Assembly: GCA_007570785.1 (NCBI GenBank)
Contig: ML660774.1
Location: 8,261,969 to 8,325,968, forward strand
Reading direction: 5' to 3'
Length of the DNA: 64,000 bases
Source: Antilocapra americana
Taxonomy: Eukaryota > Chordata > Mammalia > Artiodactyla > Antilocapridae
Shown here: piece after piece, positions 12,625 to 24,865 of the stretch
Layout of the letters: each line of letters starts with the position of its first letter
Position numbering within the stretch: the stretch's first letter is position 1
Notes under the pieces: model-generated
What the model saw: the letters and a program-made list of their open reading frames with translations, nothing else
Told to the model about the DNA's origin: nothing
Databases searched by the model: none
Made by a program: the position numbers and the translations under genes

Positions 12625-12847
12625 GGGCTTCCCAGGTGGCGCTAGCGGTAAAGAACCCAGCTGCCAGTGCAGGAGACATAAAGAGACGTGGGTTGAATCC
12701 CTGGGTCAGGAAGATCTCCTGGAGAAGGAAATGGTGACCCACTCCAGTGTTCTTGCCAGGGGAATTCCACGGACAGAGGAGCCTGATGGGTTACAGTCCA
12801 TGGGGTCGCAAAGAGTCATACATGACTGAAGCAACATGGCACACAGG
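12625..12847 (+). mobile_element. Bov-tA SINE
   Basis: Full-length plus-strand SINE with 13-bp duplication CATGAATTA(A/G)TGA at 12612-12624 and 12848-12860. Confidence 0.93.
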
Positions 12848-12919
12848 CATGAATTAGTGAATGTTATTGATAGTTAAAATGGCTATCAACACCACAAAAA
12901 GAGACAATCAGAAATGAGC

Positions 12920-13435
12920 TTTCTCTCCATATTATGGTTGCCAGAGGGGAAGGGTGAGAGGAAGGGATAGTTAGGTGGTTTGGGATGGACATGTACACAC
13001 TGCTATATTTAAAATGGATAACCCACAAGGATCTACTGGGTAGCACAGGGAGCTCTGTTCAATGTTACGTGGCAGCTTGGATGGGAGGGGTGTTTGGGGT
13101 AGAATGTTGGTCACTTAGTCATGTCCAAGTGTTTGTGACCCCATGGACTGTAACCGGCCAGGCTCCCCTGTCCATGGAATTCTTCAGGCAAGAATACTGG
13201 AGTGGGTAGCCACTCCCTTCTCCAGGGGATCTTACTGACCCAGGGATCAAACCCATGCCTCCTGCATCTCTTGCCTTGCAGGTGTATTCTTTACCATCCG
13301 AGCCACCAGGGAAGCAGAATGGGACAGAATGGAAACACATATATGTATGGCTGAGTTGCTCTGCTTTCTGCCTGAAACTATCACAACAATGACAATCAGT
13401 AATATGCCAATATAAAATAAACAGTTTTTTTAAAA
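12920..13435 (+). mobile_element. L1 3' end, split by a SINE
   Basis: Ruminant L1 3' UTR: GGGATGGACATGTACACACT, CTGGGTAGCACAGGGAG, then after the SINE ATGTATGGCTGAGT, CTGAAACTATCACAACA and AATATAAAATAAACAGTT. Confidence 0.8.
13107..13315 (-). mobile_element. Bov-tA SINE in L1
   Basis: Reverse-strand SINE (head CATCCGAGCCACCAGGGAAG at the right) with short AGAATG duplications at 13101-13106 and 13316-13321, inside the L1 3' end. Confidence 0.88.
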
Positions 13436-15688
13436 GAAAACAAATAACCCTTCTTGATGAAGAAAACAACTTCTAAAGTGGTCTTGCCTCTCTTCCCCAA
13501 ATTAAATAAATCACTCAAGCAAATTGCATCAAGTCTGCATACTCAACTACTAATTTGCAAAAACATTGAGGACAGATGAAAACAGAGATTAGAAAACTTC
13601 CAATGGTCTGCAAAATCCAGACCACTGGAAGTGCTGCAGGAAAGATAATCCACCTTCTTCAAGAAATAAAATGAGAGGGGGGAAAGGAGATGATAAAGAA
13701 TCCATAGATTAAAATAAATTTAAGAGCTATCTCAATGAATCACTCTAGAAGACCCCAACTAGATCCTGATTTGAGCAAACTAACTTTAAATAGCATTTAT
13801 AAGACAAGAGGAAAAGTTAATATTGACAGGACATTTTATGAACTGAAGAATTATTACATTTTTGTACAAGATGAGAAGTTGGTGGTTATTTTATTTTCAG
13901 AGTTCTTATCTTCTAGAGATACATATAAAAACACTTCAGATTAAACCTGTATAATGTCTGCACTTAATTTAAAATAATATGAGTGCAGAGACTTGGGAGG
14001 GGGTAGATAAAACAAGATTGTCTTTGAGCTTATAACTTTGGAAACAAGACGATGAGAATACAGAGATTATTATATCATTAAGTTGGAGTTTATATGTGTT
14101 TGAAACGGCTATTTCAATATAGGGTATGGAAAATACTAATTTTCATAATAAAAGTTTTAAAGTCTACAATAGTAGCAGCAATTTGGAAATTCTCAGGTTT
14201 TACCTCTCATAGAATAATCTATTCAAGATGGAATGCTGACACTCTGTGTGATGCTGTATGAACAAACCAGATTTCTTTTTGTCAAATTCTTTTCATGACC
14301 TCAAAAAAATTGGGTAATAAGACTTAAATATAGTGATGTTACACTTAGAACCACCGAATTTTAAAAGCTTCAAAGAAAATAATAATAACAGTGTTAAGAA
14401 ATTCCATATACCATATGCTAATGAAGTTGTTTTTATGAGTTTTCTAGGGTGGTGAGTCAGCTAAAATTTATTAGTGGGGATGAAGACTATAATTTTTGCC
14501 AGGTACACACTGACATCTTACATATTAAGGGAAAGACACCAAGAAAGTGATATGGAAATAATGCAGAAAAGCTTTAAAATTTATCACATAATGGGTACAA
14601 AGAGTTATAATTCAAAATATATTTTCAGATTGGGAGCTGCTCTGAGTTAACAAATATATTCTCTTTTGGTCAAAGTTATATATTACCCTAAAAGATCACA
14701 GAAAGGATTTGGATATAAATATATGGAGAGATAAATAGAAAGTGAATATCATTTATTCCTTTATATGATATCTTAAGGAAATACATAACATTGATTGAGC
14801 TTGACATATGTTTGAGATAATGCTATTACTTAAAAAGAACTATGGATACATTTCACTTGGATTTATTCATTTATGAATTAATAAATTTATTTTTCTTCGT
14901 GTTTGTGTTTGGCAGGCTGGAGAACTGGAAAGTCAAGTGATGCTATTGAGACTGAAATCTGTAAGTCAGACCAGTAGTCTGAAAATACAGGCAAGATTTC
15001 GATATTAGCATTACTTTTAAGTCAAGTAATTATAAGTGTTGATCACATTTACAAAAATACCTTCACAGCAACACTGCGGCTTCTGTTTGACCAAGCAACT
15101 GGGCGCCACAGCCTACCCAAGTTGACAAGTGAAATGAACCGTCACAAGCATATTTTTCTAACCATGAGGTCTTTGGGTGAAAAAGACACTTGGGATCAAA
15201 GATTATTTGTGTTAATTGTGTGATAAATATGTTTCCAGCTTTTAGCCTTTGGAGCTATATTGACGCTGTGCGACAGAAACGTCTGAGTGCCGAACACGCG
15301 CCAGACTGTGCTTAGTGCTGGACACGTCCACGGGTCAAGTCAGACTTTGGTCTGAGGAGTGTGTCTGGGTGTGACTTAACCTGGCTGCAGAGGCTGTGGG
15401 GGGTGGGTATACGAAACGTTTGGGACAGTGTGACATTTAAGTCACACTGACTGACGTGACACTAAGTCTTGGAGCGGGGACGTGACTTTGCCAGATTAAG
15501 ATGAGGATGGAGGAAAACATTCTGGGCAGAGGGAAGAGGGTGAGCAGAGCCTGAGAATTCAAGAAAATTCTGCACTAAGGATTTAAACTTTTTACCTTAA
15601 GGGCGATAAATACATACCGCAATTTATCCTATTATTTTCTACAAAGTCAGAGAATAAAAGAATATGGTTTAAAAGAGAAGGAACGGAT
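13436..15688. other. Unrecognised sequence with an exon-like segment
   Basis: No repeat recognised. 15060-15540 is less AT-rich than its surroundings. An open frame follows AACACTGCGGCTTCTG (15068 on) for about 50 codons but without convincing splice sites. Exon-like segment 14916-14960 is listed separately. Confidence 0.45.
14916..14960 (+). other. Exon-like segment 2 (speculative)
   Basis: A pyrimidine-rich tract ending TTTGGCAG (14908-14915) and the donor GTAAGT (14961-14966) bracket 45 bp, exactly 15 codons, open in the phase predicted by segment 1 at 9769-9836 (AGELESQVMLLRLKS). It could be an unannotated gene's exon or chance. Confidence 0.2.
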
Positions 15689-15795
15689 GGGAATTCCCTG
15701 GTGGTTAAGACTGCTTCCACTACAAGGGATGCATGTTCGTCCACTGGTCAAGGAACTAACATCCCACATGCGGGATGGTGTAGCCAAAAAAACAG
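15689..15795 (+). mobile_element. CHR-type tRNA-derived SINE fragment
   Basis: AATTCCCTGGTGGTTAAGAC, AACTAACATCCCACATGC, then an A-rich and (GA)n tail to about 15836. Confidence 0.75.
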
Positions 15796-16397
15796 AAAAT
15801 GTTTTTCATTTAAAAAAAAAAAAAAGAGAGAGAGATGGAATGAATACAGTGTATATGTTTGCTGTTCTGTCTCCTCGGGAAATAGAACATTTGATGAAAC
15901 AAGTAACAAAGTGTCAGTTCGTCTTTAACAAACTGCAATTCCATTCAAATATGACTTCCGTCTAAAGAAACAAATGAATATCTAACATACTTCTGGTTAT
16001 GACATTTTGTTGTTACGGGATTCTGGATCACTTCAAAAGCACTGTGGTTTGAGGACCTCATTTTATGACCCCAAATTCTGTGGCTGGCTATTCTAATTTT
16101 AAAAATCAGAAATTGCTAGATCAAGAACAGGTCTTTCTCTGGAGTTCAGTCAGCCCTGTCTTCCTACGAGCTGACAACTATGAGGATGTTCTCATAGGAG
16201 GAATTCAAGGTGCCTTTCTCTTTTACTGTTAATGAATTGAGATAAATATTTCTATTTGAAAAAAGATGAAGTTAGTGGGAAACAAGGTAGATGAGAAGTG
16301 ACTTTATTGAAATAAAAAAAATGCCTGTGAAAAATGATTGCATCCTATGTTGCATGTCTGGTAGTGCTGGCCACTGGTCACGTTTCTGACCAGTTCC
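15796..16397. other. Unrecognised sequence
   Basis: A-rich tail and AT-rich sequence with no gene or repeat seen. Confidence 0.45.
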
Positions 16398-16660
16398 TTT
16401 TTTAAAATTAATTTTTATTGGAGTATAGTTGCTTTACAATGCTGTGTAAGTTCCTACTGTGCAGCAAAGTGAATCAGCTTTTGGTACACATCCATCCCCT
16501 CTTTTTTGGATTTCCTTCCCAGTTAGGTCGCCACAGAGCAGTTTTGAGTGGGGTTCCCTAAGTCGTCCGTAGGTTCTCACTAGTGTCCAGTTCTTCTGAA
16601 GGATGCCCTTGCCCATCCCTGCTCCTCTCTTCCACTCTCCCCATCAAAGTACTCTCTCCT
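16398..16660 (-). mobile_element. L1 3' region
   Basis: Reverse-strand L1: ATTGGAGTATAGTTGCTTTA, CAGCAAAGTGAATCAGC, CTTTTTTGGATTTCCTTCCC, CGCCACAGAGCA. Confidence 0.8.
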
Positions 16661-17655
16661 CTCAGCCAATCCATTAGTCAGAATTCTCCAGAGACCAGAT
16701 CCAATGTGTGCCTGGCACACAATAGGTGATCAACAAACATTTCAATGAATGACACACATTTCTTTTATGCATTTATTCCTCATGCAGGTGTTTTGTATCT
16801 TTTACTTCATTCTAGTTTTACTTTTTCCAATTTTTATTTCCCTGAGTCAAACTTCTCACGCTCTCCCTTGATATTAACAATCTATACAAAAAAACCCATC
16901 CTTTCGACTATTATGTAACGACTCAGCACTGCACATGTGTAAACATTGCTAAAAACCACAATATCCTTAAGAGCTACTTCCTGTAACTGATTTGATCTAT
17001 TCACTTAAGACTATGCTTTCACTTACTTAAATTGAACGGTTATCCCAGACAGGTGGTCCTTACCAATAACAGGAACCAAGTTATTATAAACAACATCTAA
17101 TTGCAAAACAACTTTTGCTCTTTTACTACTTTTTCTTTTATATTTTTTTGCTATACATTTTATCATAATTTAGTGGAAGAACATCTGGTTCAAGTACTTT
17201 ATTTTTAAAATGTGCCTATGAGATTTAAGATAAGAAAGAAAAAATTTATGATTTCCATTTTGAGTATATATTAGTTATTGGAAAAAATAGTTGCAGAATA
17301 TGTACAAAGTGTAATGTACGAAAGTGCAAGATGTAACTAGAACACCTAGTACCAGAAGATGAAGAAGTGTTCAAAAATGATAGGATATCTGAAAGAACAG
17401 AGAGCCAATTTTAACTGGCTTTTATTTGCTAAACTGGGGGCAATTTGAGCATTAAAATAAATAAATAACAGTAGCTACAAACTATATTGAATAAATTAGA
17501 AAAACATGGAGCAATGTGAAATTCTGCAACTAGATCTAATTGTTGATATGTCTGGTAGAACTGGAATTCTATTTTCCTATTTTGCCCAGGTCTGACAAAA
17601 GATAGTTGACAGTACTAGAGGGGACACTTTTCCACTTTTTAAGCACCTGCCATTT
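16661..17655. other. Unrecognised sequence
   Basis: No gene seen. 16706-16747 (GTGCCTGGCACACAATAGG...) resembles a MIR or L2 tail. Confidence 0.45.
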
Positions 17656-17790
17656 GGGACTTACTTGGTGGGTCAGCAGTTAAAAATCTGTGCTTCCACA
17701 GCACGGGGCATGGGTTCAATCCCTGGTCAGGGAAGTAAGATCCCTCAGGCCACGCAGTACAGCAAAACAAACCAAAAACAAGCAAACAAA
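17656..17790 (+). mobile_element. CHR-type tRNA-derived SINE
   Basis: GGGACTTACTTGGTGGGTCA, GGTTCAATCCCTGGTCAGGG, A-rich CAAA tail. Confidence 0.8.
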
Positions 17791-17939
17791 AATAAAAACA
17801 AAGTATCTGCCATCTGAATTTCTAAGAAGCTTCTTTGTCTGAAACAATCACACTAAAAATGGCTGCAGCCTTAGAGTGGGAAACTTCTCTTTTCCAAATC
17901 CTGGGTTCACAGATTGAGGCATTAAAGGAAGTGCTAAAT

Positions 17940-19238
17940 GCCACACAATGCTCAAACTACCACACAGTTGCACTCATCTCACATGCTAGTAAAGTAATGC
18001 TCAAAATTCTCCAAGCCAGGCTTTAGCAAAACATGAACCATGAACTTCCAGTTGTTCAAGCTAGTTTTAGAAAAGGCAGAGGAACCAGAGATCAAATTGC
18101 AAACATCCTCTGGATCATCGAAAAAGCAAGAGAGTTCCAGAAAAACATCTATTTCTGCTTTATTGACTATGCTAAAGCCTTTGACTGTGTGGATCACAAT
18201 AAACTGTGGAAAATTCTTCAAGAGATGGGAATACCAGACCACATGACCTGCCTCTTGAGAAACCTGTATGCAGGTCAGGAAGCAACAATTAGAACTGGAC
18301 ATGGAACAACAGACTGGTTCCAAATAGGAAAAGGAGTACGTCAAGGCTGTATCTTGTCACCCTGCTTATTTAACTTTTATGCAGCGTACATCACGACAAA
18401 AACTGGGCTGGAAGAAGCACAAGCTGGAATCAAGATTGCCAGGAGAAATATCAATAACCTCAGATATGCAGATGACACCATCTTTATGGCAGAAAGTGAA
18501 GAAGAACTAAAGAGCCTCTTGATGAAAGTGAAAGAGGAGACTGAAAAAGTTGCCTTAAGGCTCAACATTCAGAAAACTAAGATCATGGCATCTGGTCCCA
18601 TCACTTCATGGCAAATAGACGGGAAAACAGTGGGAATAGTGGCTGACTTTATTTTTCTGGGCTCCAAAATCACTGCAGATGATGACTGCAGCCATGAAAT
18701 TAAAAGATGCTTACTTCTTCAAAGGAAAGTTATGACCAACCTAGACAGCATATTAAAAAGCAGAGACATTACTTTGTCAACAAAGGTCTGTCTAGTCAAG
18801 GCTATGGTTTTTCCAGTAGTCATGTATGGATGTGAGAGTTGGACTATAAAGAAAGTTAAGCACCGAAGAATTGGTGCTTTTGAACTGTGGTGTTGGAGAA
18901 GACTCTTGAGAATCCCTTGGACTGCAAGGAGATCCAACCAGTCCATCCTAAAGGAGATCAGTCCTGAGTGTTCTTTGGAAGGACTGATGTTGAAGCTGAA
19001 ACTCCCCTTTGGCCACCTGATGCCAAGAACTTACTCATTTGAAAAGACTCCGATGCTGGGATGATTGAGAGCAGGAAGAGAAGGGGATGACAGAGGATGA
19101 GATGGTTGGATGGCATCACAAACTCAATGGAGATGGGTTTGGGTAGACTCTGGGAGTTGGTGATGGACAGTGAAGCCTGGCATGCTGCGGTTCATGGGGT
19201 CACAAAGAGTTGGACATGACTGAGTGACCAAACTACTA
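17940..19238 (+). mobile_element. BovB LINE (lineage A), 5'-truncated, long RT frame
   Basis: About 1.3 kb starting in the region preceding the reverse-transcriptase motifs. A 343-codon frame (18033-19064) is open and keeps the catalytic motifs: FIDYAKAFD (motif A), GVRQGCILSP (motif B) and YADD (motif C). It continues through KIMASGPITSWQIDG and PWTARRSNQ to a frameshift near 19010, before the element's 3' end at GACTGAGTGACC. No endonuclease is present and no 5' promoter is visible, so it cannot be autonomous. It starts at the same BovB position as the copy at 41158. Confidence 0.93.
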
Positions 19239-19919
19239 AAATAAGCCTTCATTTTCCTCTCTTCTCTCCTGTGTGTCTCACTTTCCTTTTCAATGGGACT
19301 CTGTGCACTAGAAGATTCTTAACTAGCAGAAATGGCTCTACTTGAACAGACACAAGAGTGTCCTAAAAGTCTCGTGCTATGGACAACTGGCATGATTGAG
19401 GGAAAGCTAGCCATCCCACTAACTTCACTAGGAGGTAAACTCAAAGCAGAAACTACAAGGAACTGGGCATGTGACAGCACTGGATTTCAACATTTCCTGT
19501 GTAAAATACCACAGTATAATTTTTCAAGAAAGTGGATGCAGCCGGGAAGGGGGGGCAGGCTGTGGGCTTCTCAATAGTATTATCATGATTTTCTACCCTT
19601 GGGGTAAAACGGAATGAAAACAATTTCGTGCAATAATATTGGAGATGTTTACCTTCCAAGGAGATGTGAATCAAAAAAAGATTTAAGACTCAAGGAAGCA
19701 CTGCATCAGCTCGATCAGGCTTCCAATGAGTGAAGCTTTGGAGTACACGAACCAATTCAGAATTATCCACACTTTGAATAAAGTAACTTTGGGGTCTATG
19801 GACTAGCAAACAGCAGGCTGTTCGGTCCAAAGGGAAGTGTGGGAGAACAGGACCATAAAGGCTGGGACCCCTACTCTACTCTGTGCCTGGGCATTGGCAG
19901 TCTGCATATTTCTGCCTGG
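19239..19919. other. Unrecognised sequence
   Basis: No repeat or gene recognised; an 81-codon open frame at 19332-19577 has no domain. Confidence 0.45.
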
Positions 19920-20247
19920 AGTCTGCAAGGAGATCAAACCAGTCAGTCCTGAAGGAAATCAATTCTGAATATTCATTGGAAGGGCTGAAGCTGAAGCTAC
20001 AGTACTTCAGCCATTTGATGCGAAGAGCTGATTCATTGGAAAAGACCCTGATGGTGGGAAAGATTGAAGGCGAAAGGAGAAGAGGGTGGCAGAGAATGAG
20101 ATGGTCGGATGGCATTACTGACTCAATGGACATGAATTTAAGCAAACTCTGGGAGACAGTGAAGGACAGGGAAGCCTGGCGTGCTGCAGTCCATAGAGTC
20201 ACAGAGTCAAACGTGACTTAACTGAACTGAACAACAAAACAACAAAA
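19920..20247 (+). mobile_element. BovB 3' end fragment
   Basis: Plus-strand BovB tail from CTGCAAGGAGATCAAACCAG to AACTGAACTGAACAACAAAA. Confidence 0.9.
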
Positions 20248-20616
20248 ATCAAGCTCTGTCCCTTCGGTCTGTCCTCCCCCCACTCTACATAGTGGGTTGA
20301 TCTAGGGCATTACACAGAGTAGCTGTGGACAAGAAGAAGCTGTACCTTCACATCAATCAAGGAAGACATGTGAAAGAAAAAGCCATGGGTTAGCCTCTTC
20401 TATCCCCCCTTTCAATGGAGTTTAATGCCTAGATAGCCTGCACGTTTAGTTGAGTTGTCCCTATGGGAAGGGCTAAGAGGGAGGCAAGCGGTCAGTTTTC
20501 AGTCCAGGCACTCTATGAGCTTTCATGAAAGTTCCCACTTTGAAGAAGGAAGGAACAAATCATTGTACATTTGGATAAAGTGATGAGTTTCACTGGGGGT
20601 CAGTGAGAGAGAAGGG
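20248..20616. other. Unrecognised sequence
   Basis: Nothing recognised. Confidence 0.4.
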
Positions 20617-20830
20617 CTTCCCCCGTGGCTCAGCAGTAAAGAATCCGCCTGCAATACAGGAGACATGGGTTCGATCCCTGGGTTGAGAAGATCCCCTGGA
20701 GGAAGGCATGGCAACCCACTCCAGTATTCCTGCCGGGGGAATCTCATGGACAGAGGAGCCTGGAAGGCTACAGTCCATGGGGTCACAAAGAGTGACACTT
20801 CACAGCTGAAATGACTGAGCGCTCACACAC
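20617..20830 (+). mobile_element. Bov-tA SINE
   Basis: GGGCTTCCCCCGTGGCTCAG head, GGTTCGATCCCTGGG B-box-like segment, body to GACTGAGCGCTCACACAC. Confidence 0.92.
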
Positions 20831-22191
20831 GTGGGTGAGAAATAAAATGAGAGAGAGCGTCCTTAAGTGGTCCAGTGATGATGATGTGCTGGGGACTGAG
20901 GGCAGTGAGGACTGAGCCCTCTTACCCTGAGGAAAGGCAAGCAGAAGAGAGGACATGAGGGGATGAGGGAGGGGAGAGGGAGGGAGAGGGAAAGGGAGGC
21001 CATGCTTCACACTTCTAAGTCCTGGACCAACCCAGAGACCAGTAAAGGAACCCAGCAGATCGAGAGAAGGTCAGCTTTTGTCACTGACAGAGCTGTTAAG
21101 AATATGACTTGGTTCTAAGACCACAAAAAACTCCTAACTCCCAGACCCTGGATGCTATAATTTAATTGTCTGTGTGCCTCAAAAGCAAAGGTTCTGTTCG
21201 CAGAAGTAGCAAAAACACATAGAAAACTTTAATTTCATTTAATCCCCAGTGGCTAGACTCTATTATTCATTAAATTACATTTGGCGGGGGGGGGGTTACT
21301 CTCCCCACTTTAAAAATTTTTTTGCAACATTTTCTGGTGATGCAGGGCCTGGCACCCTCTTCTGAGACCAGCCCTCCACCGTGGCCTCTACTTTAAACAG
21401 TTTACATTCATAGAGAAGGATCATCACTAAGCACAGCATGACCACATTCTCAACACACATATATGCATCATAGAGAATACGGAGAGAGAGATCAGCTAAA
21501 TACATGGCACATAAAAAACTCATAGTTTAATTTCACCTTCAGTTTTGTGCTTCTGTATAAGAAGATAAACATTTGTTTCATGTCAAGTTAAGATGGTATC
21601 TAATAAGCAAGAAAGAACACAAAGGCTTTATAAAGGCAGTGATGGTTTCTCTTCCAAAAAGGGCTCTGAGTGAATCGCCATTTGCCTGAATGTAGAGTCC
21701 TTCAAAGTCAGACATGATGTTTGAGCCATTTGAGATGTTCCCACCTCCCAACCTGCCATTTAGGTTTTCCTTAAGATAGATTCTGTTGATCCCACCAAAA
21801 TCTCTGCAAATGGGTGACGAGACAGTGTGCTTTTTACACTCGTTATATGCTTTCTCTTCCTACTGAACATTTTTCAAAACTATAAATACACGTTGAGACT
21901 GAACACCAACATTGGTTGGAGAGAAATAGAAACCCTAAAGTAGATTCATAACTCTAAAGAGTTCATTCAGTATGATTCCACATGAGAAATATTTTAAGAA
22001 GTAAATATTGCTGCAGAAGATGCAGTAAGATGAAGTATTTTGTTTTAAAAGTCAAAATGTATTCTGCAAAAACATAGGGCACAGGTGGTGAATAGCTGGC
22101 TCAGTAAAGTTTTGGTTTTGAGAAATAGTGGCTCAAGTAACTAACCTCCAAGATAGCAAGGTTCATCATCAAGATATATGAGGACTGGGCT
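20831..22191. other. Unrecognised sequence with purine-rich tract
   Basis: A GGGA/GA-rich purine tract lies at about 20947-20999 and an 11-base G run near 21285-21295. No gene or repeat family recognised. Confidence 0.45.
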
Positions 22192-22445
22192 TTTCTGGTG
22201 GTCTAGTAGTTAAAACCCCACCTTGCAATGCAGGGGACACTAGTTTGATCCCTGATCTGGGAAGATCCCACATCCTGCAGGGCAGCTTAGCCGATGCACC
22301 CTAAAGCCTGTGCTCCCCAACAAGAGAAGTCACTGCAGTGAAAAGTCCATGCACCATACCAGATCATCACAACTAGACAAAGCTTGTGCACAACAATAAA
22401 GATCCAATGCAACCAAAAATAAATAAACAAAATAAAATTTTAAAA
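22192..22445 (+). mobile_element. CHR-type tRNA-derived SINE, long form
   Basis: GGGCTTTTCTGGTGGTCTAG, CTTGCAATGCAGGGGACAC, a 3' body ending CAACAATAAAGATCCAATGC and an A-rich tail. Confidence 0.85.
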
Positions 22446-22740
22446 AAATTTAAAAAGGTATAGAGGATTGGTATCAAAAGGCCAGCAGGACTTAGGCAGC
22501 TGCCCTCACCATCTCCCCATCTCTCAGGAGCCCAGTAATCCCTTACAAGGTGGATCTATAAATGCTCTTTCTTTCAAAGTGGTCCTCCAATGGCTACCTG
22601 TGCCCCACTTCATCATAGCTACCTGTCCCATCTGATCACTTTCCTGATTTCAGATTACTAAGAGAAGGGTATGATTTACCTAATTTATTTTTTCAGTATG
22701 GCTTTGGATGAATGCCTAGCAACCCATGGATTTGCTGCCT

Positions 22741-23431
22741 AAGGCAGAATACATATGTTTGCAAATTCCTTTCTACTCTCATTGAAGGATGAAGTCTAAT
22801 TTTTCCCCCTTACAACTGTCCTTGACTTAGTGATTTGCTTGAGGAGTAGAATATAGAAGGAGCAACTTGGAAGAAGAGTTTCCACAGTGAGATCAGAAGA
22901 AGCCTTGAAACTTCTATCAGGGTAGAACAAGGGTCTCTCTTGGAGCCTTGAGCTGTTGCATTAACCACCTGGCTTGAAAGACACAGGAAAAGACTCTGAG
23001 ACTACATGGCAAGGAATAGGTGCCCAGCTGAGCTCAGCCTTCCATTGTGCCCACCAAGGTGCCAGTCCTGGGAGTGAAACGATTTTAGATCCTCCAGATC
23101 AGACCAGCGGTCCACCAAATGCCACCAGCTGTCCCTAGTCAATGCTGTGTGTAACGGAATCGCCCACAGGAGCACAGCCCAAACCCCTGACCAACAGTTG
23201 AGATGGACAGACAGCATCACTGATTTAATGGACATGAGTTTGAGCAAACTCTGGGAGATAGTGAAGGACTGGGAAGCCTGGCATGCTCCAGTCCATGGGG
23301 TCAGAAAGAGTTGGACACAACTTATCAACTGAACAACGACAACAGTTAGGATGGTTGATTAAATGGTTGTTGCTTTAGGCCACTGAATATTAGGGCAGTT
23401 CGTTATGCAGCAGTAGGTAACTGAGACACCC
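22741..23431 (+). mobile_element. Ancient LTR-like repeat, split by BovB tail
   Basis: Carries GACTTAGTGATTTGCTTGAG and ends TTTAGGCCACTGAATATT, GTAGGTAACTGAGACACC, the same layout as the clearer LTR-like block at 38793-39370. It is probably of ERVL/MaLR type but diverged; the left end is uncertain. Confidence 0.4.
23201..23343 (+). mobile_element. BovB 3' end fragment
   Basis: Terminal BovB sequence (AGCATCACTGATTTAATGG, GAAGCCTGGCATGCT, AAGAGTTGGACACAACTT) inserted in the LTR-like block; the AACAGTT words on both sides may be a target duplication. Confidence 0.85.
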
Positions 23432-24499
23432 TTGCTCCAATCAGCCTTATAGAGGAGACTGTGTGTCATCAGGAGTTGTAATTGAGATCCCGGGGTGAAT
23501 TGCTGTCCTTAAATTCACTTGAGGATCTATGAGGGAAGAACCTGATTAAGTTACCGCTAGACTCTGGTGGGATTTAGGTTAAAACAGCAAAGGCACATCT
23601 ACATGACAGATGAAACCATTGACGTCACTAGCCAGATTGCCACTTAATCAGAGAGATGAAGTATAATCGTATTAGACATAGAAAGGGATATGCAGTGGCT
23701 GGACTCAGGCTACCTCTAAAATTCAAAGCCTCTTGTCAGTCTCCTGTTTTCATCATCATCTGAAGAAGAGAAACACATTTTAATAATGCCTTAAGGTTTT
23801 TGAACTGTGGCCTAAATGTATTTTGTAGACATGCATATACATGTGAAAAAAAGTTCCGTGTAGAAAGTTTTGGAGAAAAAAATCTAAAACTTAGAAGTCA
23901 GTTACATAGTCACTCAAAAAACATATTAACTATTGCATTTCTCATAATCCATGGCAGTTACTTAAAGACAGCTATTTTTTCTCAGACCTTATAACTTTCA
24001 GCCTTGAATCTAGAAACCACCATAGGCATCTATGTAGTGGTTTATTGTCTGTTATATTCTGACTTGTCTTGAAAATAGTTTTCTCTCTCAATTTACCTTG
24101 TTGAAACAGAGTGAAAACCTTGATATCACCAAGAAATTTCTGAGTTATTAAAAATTAATAAAACATAAAGGAAATCCTTTAATCCTTGTTAAATATGTTC
24201 TCCATTTTTCCTTTGGACTGATAGGAATAACTGTGTTAATTATAAAAGATTCTAGATGTCCTAACCTTCATTTAATAAATATTTTTAAAGCATTAACATA
24301 TTTTGAGAATGTCTAAGATCACCTATTATACTCTTTATAAGCCCAGAGGCCAAGTCTTTCTTATAAGTGGCCAAGGAGATCAAAACCTACCAACTCTATT
24401 CATGTTTCTGACAATATGATAATTCACATTTCAGGTGGCCTGAAGGTACTAGTCAAGCTATTTTTACTATATATAGTATCTTTTAATTACTTCTGAGCC
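23432..24499. other. Unrecognised sequence
   Basis: AT-rich; nothing recognised. Confidence 0.45.
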
Positions 24500-24702
24500 A
24501 TTGGGGAAGGTGGCTCAGACAGTTAAGAATCTGCTTGCAGTGTGGGAGACCTGGGTTTGATCCCTGGCTCAGGAAGATCCCCTGGAAAAGGGAATGAAAA
24601 CCCACTCCAGTGTTCTTGCCTGGAGAATTTCATGGACAGAGGAGCCTGGTGGGTTACAGTCCATGGGGTCAGAAAGAAATGGACATGACTAAGTTACAAA
24701 GG
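24500..24702 (+). mobile_element. Bov-tA SINE
   Basis: GGTGGCTCAGACAGTTAAGA head and TTACAGTCCATGGGGTC body. Confidence 0.9.
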
Positions 24703-24865
24703 CTTTTACTTTATATTTTAATTGTTTTTCTCAAAATAGCTTTTTTTTTTTTTTTTGGAGGACAGTCTTCTCCGATTTGGGTGGAGGGAAAAACCCACCT
24801 CTAACTCCAAAGGTGAAATGTTAAGGGCTTTCAATCAACACATCTTATCCCTTGAAAAGTAAAAG

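Noticed and set aside
15068..15222. Third exon continuing the 9.8/14.9 kb pair
   Set aside because: The open frame is about 50 codons, but the acceptor lacks a pyrimidine tract and the frame does not follow the required phase.
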